This document shows positions 57,358-64,000 of a DNA stretch of 64,000 nucleotides, one piece after another. Positions within the stretch are counted from its first letter, which is position 1; each line of letters opens with the position of its first letter. The position numbers were made by a program, and so were the translations under genes. Source of the stretch: Chlorogloeopsis fritschii (GTDB lineage: Bacteria; Cyanobacteriota; Cyanobacteriia; Cyanobacteriales; Nostocaceae); NCBI RefSeq assembly GCF_043099315.1, contig NZ_CP170746.1. The stretch is one strand, 5' to 3'. The notes under the pieces were generated by a model. The model saw only the letters and a list, made by a program, of their open reading frames with translations, searched no databases and had not been told where the DNA came from.

Positions 57358-58464
57358 ATGTTTAACTTATTAAAATCTCGGTTGAAAAATACTCTCATTA
57401 CACTGCTGTTGGTAACACTATTTTTAGGGATAAATACAGCTGGTTGGACGCCCTCCAGTAGCGCCGGTCTACCAGCTGGGAATGCAATTACTGACGGCAA
57501 GGCTCTCTTGCGGTACGCACTGCCTATAGATAACCAGCCTGTGCGAGAACTACAAGCTAGCTTAGAAGACATTTCAAATCAATTGCGGGCAAATCGACGT
57601 TGGGGTGCTGTTTCCAAAGATGTTGGCAAAGCATCACGAATACTTAACAACCCTTCCCAAGTTTTAGCAAGTGTCCCAGATGAACGCAAGCCTAAAGCTG
57701 AAGCTCTGATTTCTGAATTAAAATCAGGTGTAAATGAACTGCAAGAATTAGCTCAAGCCAAAGACAAAGAAAAGGTTAAAGAAAAACGAGCTGATTTACT
57801 AAATCTAGTTGGAGAACTAGAAGAGTTAATGGTGGAGGGGTTTCCCTTTGAAGTTCCAGAGCAATACAGTAATTTACCACAACTGAAAGGCCGTGCCACC
57901 GTAGAAGTTAAAACTAACAAAGGCACTGTTACCCTTGTTGTAGATGGCTATAGCGCTCCAGTTACGGCTGGAAATTTTGTTGATTTGGTACAACGGGGTT
58001 TTTATAATGGCTTGGAATTCACCCGTTCAGAAGAATCATACGTTCTGCAAACTGGCGATCCACCAGGCAAAGAAGTTGGTTTTATCGATCCAAAAACAGG
58101 CAAATACCGTGCAATACCCCTAGAATACTTGGTTGAAGGTGATAAAGAGCCTACTTACGGTATTACTTTAGAAGAAGCTGGTCGTTACACCGATTTACCA
58201 GTGTTACCATTCTCAGCTTACGGCACAGTGGCTATGGCACGCCCAGAAAGTGACCCGAATGGCGGTTCTTCACAATTTTTCTTCTTTTTGTATGAGCCAG
58301 AACTGACGCCAGCCGGGCGCAACCTTTTGGACGGGCGTTACTCTATTTTTGGCTATGTGATTGAAGGTCAAGAGGTTTTGCGAGAACTGAAGGCAGGTGA
58401 CAAAATTGAATCGGCAAAAGTCGTCAAAGGGTTAGAAAATTTAGTTGAGCCACAGCAAGCGTAG
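57358..58464 (+). CDS. Lumenal cyclophilin-type peptidyl-prolyl isomerase (CYP38/TLP40-like)
   Basis: A 368-residue protein. An N-terminal signal helix (about 10-35; LLLVTLFLGINTAGW) is followed by a helical PsbQ-like region (about 65-160; LQASLEDISNQLRANRRW and ELKSGVNELQELAQAKDKEK) and a divergent cyclophilin domain (about 175-360; VEVKTNKGTVTLVVDGYSAP, NFVDLVQRGFYNGLEFTR and GSSQFFFFLYEPELTP). This is the layout of plant CYP38/TLP40 and its cyanobacterial relatives, which act in photosystem II assembly in the thylakoid lumen or periplasm. The catalytic Arg seems replaced (FTRSEESYVLQTGDP), so isomerase activity may be weak. It is followed by thiL on the same strand. Confidence 0.9.
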   Translation: MFNLLKSRLKNTLITLLLVTLFLGINTAGWTPSSSAGLPAGNAITDGKALLRYALPIDNQPVRELQASLEDISNQLRANRRWGAVSKDVGKASRILNNPSQVLASVPDERKPKAEALISELKSGVNELQELAQAKDKEKVKEKRADLLNLVGELEELMVEGFPFEVPEQYSNLPQLKGRATVEVKTNKGTVTLVVDGYSAPVTAGNFVDLVQRGFYNGLEFTRSEESYVLQTGDPPGKEVGFIDPKTGKYRAIPLEYLVEGDKEPTYGITLEEAGRYTDLPVLPFSAYGTVAMARPESDPNGGSSQFFFFLYEPELTPAGRNLLDGRYSIFGYVIEGQEVLRELKAGDKIESAKVVKGLENLVEPQQA

Positions 58465-58482
58465 TTAGTGGTTGTTGACAAT

Positions 58483-58513
58483 AGGGACTAGGGGCTAGGG
58501 GCTAGGTACTAGG
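58483..58513. repeat. Heptanucleotide tandem repeat (GGGACTA/GGGGCTA)
   Basis: About four degenerate 7-nt units (AGGGACT, AGGGGCT, AGGGGCT, AGGTACT) lie just past the cyclophilin stop. STRR type, the same family as at 36830. Confidence 0.75.
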
Positions 58514-58743
58514 AATTTTAGATTTTGGATTTTAGATTACATTCCAATCCAAAATTTAATTGCCCAATCACCTCTACCCTCTATCCTTTGGTGTACACAC
58601 TTCATTAAGGCTACTAACTACTAGCTTCTAACTCCTAACTAAGATTTACTGCGGCAAATACCTGCTTAGTTGCGATCGCTAACTCTCTAAAAGTCTGCGA
58701 TATTAAAATTATTAAAATATTTATGTAATGCCCAAGAACTACT

Positions 58744-59760
58744 GTGAACCGTGAATTTTCTTTGCAAATTCAAGAGATTGGTGAGCAAGGATTGTTAAAA
58801 ATATTGCAGCGTTTCTGTCCCTCCGAAATTATTGGGGATGATGCAGCAGTTCTTCTTACTGAAGATGGGCAATCACTCATAGTAACTACAGATGTATTAG
58901 TTGATAAAATACACTTCAGTGAAATTACTACATCACCAGAAGATGTGGGTTGGCGTTCTGCTGCCGCCAATTTGTCGGATTTAGCGGCTATGGGTGCATC
59001 CCCGTTAGGAATTACTGTCGGGCTGGGGCTTCCTGGTAATTTAGCTGTCAGTTGGGTAGAACGATTGTACCAGGGGATGACAGAGTGCTTGCAACAGCAC
59101 AACGCCCCGATTGTTGGCGGTGATGTGGTGCGATCGCCTGTCATTACCATTGCGATTACTGCTTTCGGTCAAGCTCATCCTCATCGTATTATTCGGCGCG
59201 ACCAAGCTCAAGTTGGGGATGCGATCGTTGTCACTGGTGTTCACGGTGCGTCTCGTGCTGGCTTAGAATTGCTCCTGCATCCGGAATTAGGAGAAAACCT
59301 CAGTGATAAAGATAGAAAAACTTTAATTCGCGCACACCAACGTCCACAACCCCGATTAGACGTCTTACCAATCCTCTGGCAAATTTTAGGCTCCCCCTCC
59401 CTCCTCCCCATTGCTGGTATGGATAGCAGTGACGGTTTGGCAGATGCTGTTGTGCAAATTTGTCGTGCCAGTGGTGTTGGTGCCGTGGTTGAGTGTACAC
59501 AAATACCTTTACCAAAAGCTTTTGAAGTTTGGCTAACCAGAGAGCAAGCACTGGAATATGCCCTGTACGGTGGCGAAGATTTTGAATTGGTGCTGTGTTT
59601 GCCAAAACAGCTAGCCAATGAATTAATACAACACTTGAATCAAAATGTAGCTATTATAGGCGAGATTACAGAGGGGTCAACCGTACTGTTAAACGACCAA
59701 TATAAAGAATTCCCCGACCAAGTTTTGAGCCTTAATCGGGGGTTTCAACATTTTAGTTAG
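58744..59760 (+). CDS. thiL: Thiamine-monophosphate kinase
   Basis: A 338-residue enzyme that phosphorylates thiamine monophosphate to the active diphosphate. IIGDDAAVLLTEDG near residue 28, VTTDVLVDKIHFSE near 50 and RSAAANLSDLAAMGASPLGI near 72 are the metal and nucleotide-binding blocks of the PurM-like superfamily; AGMDSSDGLADAVVQI near 224 and YALYGGEDFELVLCLP near 275 complete it. Length is normal. The start is GTG 58744, which opens directly on NREFSLQIQEIGEQGL. It converges with gap2; the gap is 25 nt. Confidence 0.97.
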   Translation: MNREFSLQIQEIGEQGLLKILQRFCPSEIIGDDAAVLLTEDGQSLIVTTDVLVDKIHFSEITTSPEDVGWRSAAANLSDLAAMGASPLGITVGLGLPGNLAVSWVERLYQGMTECLQQHNAPIVGGDVVRSPVITIAITAFGQAHPHRIIRRDQAQVGDAIVVTGVHGASRAGLELLLHPELGENLSDKDRKTLIRAHQRPQPRLDVLPILWQILGSPSLLPIAGMDSSDGLADAVVQICRASGVGAVVECTQIPLPKAFEVWLTREQALEYALYGGEDFELVLCLPKQLANELIQHLNQNVAIIGEITEGSTVLLNDQYKEFPDQVLSLNRGFQHFS

Positions 59761-59785
59761 TGTTGGTGGATAGTAGGTAACAAAT

Positions 59786-60802
59786 TTATTTAGTCCACTT
59801 TGCTGCTACCAATTCTGCTAAGTCAAGAACACGCTGGCTATAACCCCACTCGTTGTCATACCAAGCCATGACTTTAACCATGTCACTGCCCATTACCATG
59901 GTTAAGCTAGCATCTACAATCGAGGAAGCATCGCTACCTTGATAGTCAGATGATACGAGAGGTAGTTCGCTATAGTCCAAAATGCCCTTAAGTTGTCCTT
60001 CAGAGGCAGCTTTTAGTGCTTGGTTGACTTCTTCTACGATTGTCTGCTTTTCAACTTGCACGACAAAATCTACCATTGAAACGTTGGGGGTGGGTACACG
60101 CAACGCTACACCGTTCAACTTGCCTTTCAAATCTGGCAGTACTAAAGCTACAGCTTTTGCAGCACCTGTGGAGGTAGGTACGATGTTAATAGCCGCAGCA
60201 CGTGCTCGTCGTGGATCTCTGTGAGAAGCATCTAACAAGCGCTGGTCACCAGTGTAGCTGTGGGTGGTAGTCATTGTACCTTTGATGATGCCGAACTTCT
60301 CGTGCAACACCTTAGCAACGGGAGCCAAGCAGTTAGTGGTACAGCTAGCGTTACTAATGATATGGTGTTTGTCGTGATCGTAGTCGTGATGATTAACACC
60401 GATCACAAAAGTACCATCTTCATTTTTGCCGGGGGCAGTGATGAGAACCTTCTTGGCTCCAGCATTAACGTGCTTCATTGCCCCTTCTTTAGCGGTAAAT
60501 ACACCTGTTGCTTCAATAATTAGGTCTATTTCCCACTCTTTCCAGGGCAAGTTTTCTGGATTGCGATCGGATACGCATTTAACGGTCTTGCCGTTTACGA
60601 TAATTGAGTTATCATCAGCAGTAATATCAACATTGTTTAACTTCCCTAGCATCGAGTCATACTTCAGCAGGTGAGCGTTGGTTCTAGGGTCTGAGGTGTC
60701 ATTGATAGCAACAAGGTCGATATTGCTATTCTCTCTACCTAACCAGCAGCGCATAAAGTTACGCCCGATGCGCCCAAAACCGTTGATAGCAACTCTAATC
60801 AC
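59786..60802 (-). CDS. gap2: Glyceraldehyde-3-phosphate dehydrogenase, Gap2 type
   Basis: A 338-residue enzyme with INGFGRIGRNFMRC at the start, catalytic SNASCTTNCLAPVAKV near 152 and HSYTGDQRLLDASHRDPRRA near 183. Overall sequence, with NDTSDPRTNAHLLKYDSMLG, matches cyanobacterial Gap2, which uses NADPH in the Calvin cycle and also NADH. The Cys-Thr-Thr-Asn site and the His of WYDNEWGYSQRV's neighbouring block are intact. It lies downstream of nadD on the same strand with a gap of about 118 nt. Confidence 0.97.
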   Translation of the reverse strand: MIRVAINGFGRIGRNFMRCWLGRENSNIDLVAINDTSDPRTNAHLLKYDSMLGKLNNVDITADDNSIIVNGKTVKCVSDRNPENLPWKEWEIDLIIEATGVFTAKEGAMKHVNAGAKKVLITAPGKNEDGTFVIGVNHHDYDHDKHHIISNASCTTNCLAPVAKVLHEKFGIIKGTMTTTHSYTGDQRLLDASHRDPRRARAAAINIVPTSTGAAKAVALVLPDLKGKLNGVALRVPTPNVSMVDFVVQVEKQTIVEEVNQALKAASEGQLKGILDYSELPLVSSDYQGSDASSIVDASLTMVMGSDMVKVMAWYDNEWGYSQRVLDLAELVAAKWTK

Positions 60803-60920
60803 AGCGTCTTGCCCTCTGTCTATATGTGCCTTATTAAATCCTATGCTTGACCCCGATCATATCGCAAAGGGGGAGTATTTATGACTATAAAGTGTTAGAT
60901 CCCAAAAAAAAAATTAATTT

Positions 60921-61547
60921 TTATCTTGAGGGATCGGTGTAGAGGTTGCGATCGCCGATGTAATTTCTCACTGATTCTGGGACTAAATAGCGAAGTGATT
61001 TGCGTTCTCGACAGAATTTGCGAATTAGACTTGACGAAAGTCCAACTAAAGGGATATTCAATAATTGCCAGTGTATGATAATGGACTGCTTTGCCAGCTG
61101 CTGCTCCACTTGCTTGCAGATTATCTCGCTTTGAGCTATGCATTCAGAATTGGAAATGCGGGGTGCGATTAACCAATCGCACAATTGTGCTAGTTCTTGT
61201 CCGCGATACCAATGGGGTAAAGTTTGGAAGACATCTAAGCCTACTATCCAGTACCAATGAGTATTGGGATAAAGATTGGATAAGTCAATTAGAGTATTAA
61301 TGGCATAGGAAGTTCCCGATCGCGTTTCTTCTACCAGCGAGACAGCAAACGCTGGGTGATCTGCGATCGCCTCCTGAAGCATTGCTAAACGATGTTGAAA
61401 GGAAGCTGCTTTTTTATGAGGAGGATTATACGATGGCACCCAAATGACCTGTTCGATGGGTACTTGATGCAAAGCTGTTTCGGCGACGATAAGATGCCCC
61501 CAATGAACTGGATCGAATGTGCCACCGAAAATTGCTACTTGCCGCAT
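60921..61547 (-). CDS. nadD: Nicotinate-nucleotide adenylyltransferase
   Basis: A 208-residue nucleotidyltransferase of NAD synthesis that joins nicotinate mononucleotide and ATP. IFGGTFDPVHWGHLIVAE holds the T/HxGH-type motif near residue 9, WVPSYNPPHKK near 36 follows, WYWIVGLDVFQTLPHW sits near 98 and the ISSSxxR-type motif appears as GLSSSLIRKFC near 172. Length and order are normal. It is divergent from murC, with a shared 340-base upstream region, and upstream of gap2 on the minus strand, so NAD synthesis and NAD(P)-using Gap2 may be co-expressed by chance of position. Confidence 0.95.
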   Translation of the reverse strand: MRQVAIFGGTFDPVHWGHLIVAETALHQVPIEQVIWVPSYNPPHKKAASFQHRLAMLQEAIADHPAFAVSLVEETRSGTSYAINTLIDLSNLYPNTHWYWIVGLDVFQTLPHWYRGQELAQLCDWLIAPRISNSECIAQSEIICKQVEQQLAKQSIIIHWQLLNIPLVGLSSSLIRKFCRERKSLRYLVPESVRNYIGDRNLYTDPSR

Positions 61548-61887
61548 CCGCTCACTTGTTTGGCTTGATTCAATATCTAAAGCAGGATTATTACCAGCCT
61601 TTTATTGTAACTAATTCTAGCAAACAGGTAAAAAGATGTATTTCCAAATACAGCAGTTTATTTCCCGATTATGAAGAAATTTGCAGAATAAACATATTAT
61701 TAGTTCAGGAATATAAAAATGACAGCAAGGATAAAATCATTCTGACCCAACCAAATCTAAAAGCAACAATCTGCATATCATTAGATATGAAATTTATACA
61801 GAGGTAGTAACGGTAAAAACAAATTCCTGTTATGATACGCGTGTCATTTGTGATTATTGTGTGGTGTGGTGTTAAGAGGAGTAATAG
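61548..61887. promoter_or_regulatory. Divergent gap between nadD and murC
   Basis: These 340 bases should contain both promoters. A TTATGATA box near 61831 lies about 57 nt before the murC start and may be a -10, but I see no convincing -35 in front of it. AAGAGGAG about 7 nt before the murC ATG is a strong ribosome site. Confidence 0.4.
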
Positions 61888-63351
61888 ATGAAAAATCAAG
61901 TAGACTTTAGCGGTAAACCATTTCATTTTATTGGCATCGGTGGCATAGGTATGTCTGCTTTGGCATACGTACTAGCCAAACGCCAATTGCCCGTCTCTGG
62001 TTCAGATCTTCGCCCTAACCATATTACTTGTAGGTTAGAAGCGATTGGAGCTCGTATTTTTGATAAACAAGAAGCAGGCAATTTAGAATTCTTTCGCCCA
62101 CAGGCAAAAGAAAATGGAGTAGTATTAAATACTCAAAATGAAATATCTTCTGCACAAATAGCACCGCTGCCACAAGTTATTTGTTCAACAGCAATTAATA
62201 CAAATAATTTGGAATACAAAGCAGCCTTGGAATTAGGCTGTCCAATTTTCCATCGTTCTGATGTTTTAGCAGCTTTAATTGCGGAGTACTACAGTATAGC
62301 GGTTGCCGGTACCCACGGCAAGACTACCACAAGTAGCATGATTGGTTATATGTTACTTCAAGCGGGACTTGACCCCACAATTTTGGTAGGTGGCGAAGTC
62401 AATGCTTGGGAAGGCAATGCTCGACTTGGGCACAGTCCCTATCTAGTTGCAGAAGCAGATGAATCAGATGGTTCTTTGGTTAAACACGCTCCCGAAATTG
62501 GCATTATTACCAATATTGAACTGGATCATCCCGATCACTACGAAAACTTAGAAGAAGTCGTTGAAATTTTTCAGACCTTTGCCAAAGGTTGTAAGATATT
62601 AGTAGGTAGCATTGATTGCGCTACTGTACGTGATCGCTTGCAGCCGACAATTGGTTACAGTTTATACCAAGAATCTGGTGCTGATTACACAGTTACCAAC
62701 ATAGAATGTCGTGCCGATGGCACCACTGCTTTAGTGTGGGAGCGGGGTAAAGCCTTAGGTGTATTAAAATTGCGTTTGCTCAGTCGTCACAACCTCAGCA
62801 ATGCTCTAGCAGCAGTTGCTGTTGGACGGATTTTGGGATTAGAGTTCGGAGAAATTGCTAAAGGACTTGCCACTTTTGAAGGTGCAAGACGTCGTTTTGA
62901 ATTCCGGGGTGAAGTTGATGGCATCACCTTTATTGATGATTATGCTCATCATCCCAGTGAAATTCGTGCTACTCTTGCTGCTGCACGTCTGCAAGCAAGA
63001 CCGGGGCAAAGGGTAGTTGCAATCTTCCAACCCCATCGTTATAGTCGCACGTTGGCATTTTTAGAAGAATTTGGTGAGTCTTTTACTCATGCTGATGCTG
63101 TTATACTTACTGACATTTATAGTGCAGGCGAGGTGAATTTAGGGCAGGTAAGCGGTGAGCATTTGGCAGCAGAAGTTGCCAAGCATCACGAGCAAGTTTA
63201 CTATCAACCCACCTTAACCTCAATGTGCGATTTCTTACAGCATACATTGCGTCCTGGAGACTTGGCGCTGTTTTTGGGAGCCGGGAATTTAAATCAGATA
63301 ATTCCGGAAGTCATTGCAACACTTCGGCAGCCAGCCACAGCCACATCCTAA
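61888..63351 (+). CDS. murC: UDP-N-acetylmuramate-L-alanine ligase
   Basis: A 487-residue Mur ligase, the first amino-acid-adding step of peptidoglycan synthesis. FIGIGGIGMSALAYVLAK near residue 13 binds the UDP part, VAGTHGKTTTSSMIGYMLL near 140 binds ATP, EADESDGSLVKHAPEIGIIT near 190 and DDYAHHPSEIRATLAAARL near 351 are the other conserved blocks, with FQPHRYSRTLAFLEEFG in the C-terminal domain. The start at ATG 61888 follows AAGAGGAG. murB follows with a gap of 149 nt, the usual order in cyanobacteria. Confidence 0.98.
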   Translation: MKNQVDFSGKPFHFIGIGGIGMSALAYVLAKRQLPVSGSDLRPNHITCRLEAIGARIFDKQEAGNLEFFRPQAKENGVVLNTQNEISSAQIAPLPQVICSTAINTNNLEYKAALELGCPIFHRSDVLAALIAEYYSIAVAGTHGKTTTSSMIGYMLLQAGLDPTILVGGEVNAWEGNARLGHSPYLVAEADESDGSLVKHAPEIGIITNIELDHPDHYENLEEVVEIFQTFAKGCKILVGSIDCATVRDRLQPTIGYSLYQESGADYTVTNIECRADGTTALVWERGKALGVLKLRLLSRHNLSNALAAVAVGRILGLEFGEIAKGLATFEGARRRFEFRGEVDGITFIDDYAHHPSEIRATLAAARLQARPGQRVVAIFQPHRYSRTLAFLEEFGESFTHADAVILTDIYSAGEVNLGQVSGEHLAAEVAKHHEQVYYQPTLTSMCDFLQHTLRPGDLALFLGAGNLNQIIPEVIATLRQPATATS

Positions 63352-63500
63352 GAGAAAAACTGCACAAGCACTATTGTTATAACATCCCAAAGATAGTTTC
63401 TCGGCTTAGAGTTGCACAGTCTAGCAATGATTTCATTGCCTCTAATTATTACCGTATTTTTACGGTTGATGAACATCAAAATAACACTCATTTTGGTAAT

Positions 63501-64000
63501 ATGAAAAGCTCCCAGGCAGTTGTAGATGTCTGCTCTTTTTCTGGTGTGACTACGAAGAAACAAGAAATTACTAGTTTAGAAAGTAAAGAAATTTACTTGG
63601 ATAACACTGATTTTACAATTAGACCGCAAGTTTCCTTGTCAGGGTATACTTCCTATAGAGTAGGTGGCCCTGCAGAATGGTATGTTGCTCCGCGCACTGT
63701 CGAGGCACTGCAAGCCAGTGTCAACTACGCCAAAGAACATGAGTTACCAGTAACTGTACTGGGAGCTGGTTCTAACCTGTTAGTTAGCGATCGCGGTATA
63801 CCAGGTTTGGTAATTGCTACCCGTCATCTGCGTTACAGTCATTTTGACCCGGAAACGGGGCAAGTTACTCTTGCCGCTGGAGAATCTATACCTAGCTTGG
63901 CATGGGCAGCAGCAGAACTAGGTTGGGAAGGGTTGGAATGGGCTGTTGGTATTCCTGGAACTGTTGGCGGTGCGGTAGTCATGAACGCAGGGGCGCACAA
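63501..64000 (+). CDS. murB: UDP-N-acetylenolpyruvoylglucosamine reductase, 3' end outside window
   Basis: The first 166 codons of MurB, the FAD-dependent reductase that makes UDP-N-acetylmuramate. After a polar N-terminal extension (residues 1-46), LSGYTSYRVGGPAEWYVAPR and VLGAGSNLLVSDRGIPGLVI form the FAD-binding half; EGLEWAVGIPGTVGGAVVMN near the window edge is the next conserved block (SIPGTVGGA-type). The frame is open to the last base. ATG 63501 was chosen as start; the N-terminal extension is long compared with E. coli but plausible for cyanobacteria. It directly follows murC. Confidence 0.93.
   Translation, partial: MKSSQAVVDVCSFSGVTTKKQEITSLESKEIYLDNTDFTIRPQVSLSGYTSYRVGGPAEWYVAPRTVEALQASVNYAKEHELPVTVLGAGSNLLVSDRGIPGLVIATRHLRYSHFDPETGQVTLAAGESIPSLAWAAAELGWEGLEWAVGIPGTVGGAVVMNAGAH

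Overview
The window comes from a filamentous, probably heterocyst-forming cyanobacterium (Nostocales-like). The evidence is psbA (photosystem II D1), a ferrochelatase carrying a chlorophyll-binding tail, a high-light-inducible protein, Calvin-cycle-type GAPDH, a lumenal cyclophilin of the CYP38/TLP40 kind and a cyanobacterial SLH-OprB porin. HIP1 octamers (GCGATCGC) are frequent throughout, and short heptanucleotide tandem repeats (GGGACTA, GACAAAT and TTTGTCA types) sit at gene ends. No CRISPR array, complete insertion sequence or prophage was seen.

Region by region. 1-6.3 kb: the end of an ABC exporter, then a plus-strand envelope cluster (secreted beta-helix-like protein, CapA-like phosphatase, outer-membrane porin, secreted zinc metallopeptidase). 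6.4-9.7 kb: BrkB-type membrane protein, purB, a small MITE-like element and a DUF4126-type membrane protein. 9.7-13.3 kb: a large minus-strand STAND ATPase with 14 WD40 repeats. 13.6-16 kb: a divergent psbA facing hemH. 16.0-16.2 kb: a decayed methyltransferase remnant. 16.25-21.7 kb: a complete minus-strand rRNA operon (16S, tRNA-Ile, tRNA-Ala, 23S, 5S) with a readable promoter and terminator. 21.8-26.3 kb: glyQ, small membrane genes, comEC and tRNA-Ser(CGA). 26.4-30.3 kb: aroA, a thioredoxin-like protein and HliP. 30.5-34.5 kb: a two-gene oxylipin operon (cyclooxygenase-like fatty-acid dioxygenase plus catalase-related haem protein) and an NmrA-type reductase. 34.8-44.1 kb: housekeeping and conserved cyanobacterial genes (a beta-CASP-like hydrolase, a Nif3-like protein, YjbQ, a metallophosphoesterase, der, an ECF transporter T component). 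44.2-48.1 kb: the accessory stretch, AT-rich, with two phytanoyl-CoA-dioxygenase-like genes, a GNAT gene and a tandem array of four 92-bp palindromic units. 48.1-64 kb: hemW, a PIN/TRAM protein, glgB, rhomboid protease, LMW phosphatase, ybaB, cyclophilin, thiL, gap2, nadD, murC and the start of murB.

Functional links. The dioxygenase and catalase-related genes match a known Nostoc pair in which linoleate is oxygenated at C10 and the hydroperoxide is then cleaved to C8 and C10 fragments. CapA, porin and metallopeptidase are packed 4-9 nt apart and probably form one transcript for an envelope process that I cannot name. murC-murB is a cell-wall pair, while psbA, hemH and HliP belong to photosynthesis and pigment handling. 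The best candidates for new biology are the twin 2-oxoglutarate-oxygenase-like genes, the variant D1 with a half-length C-terminal tail, the envelope cluster and the STAND-WD40 protein. Family names rest on motif recognition by eye, since no database search was possible.
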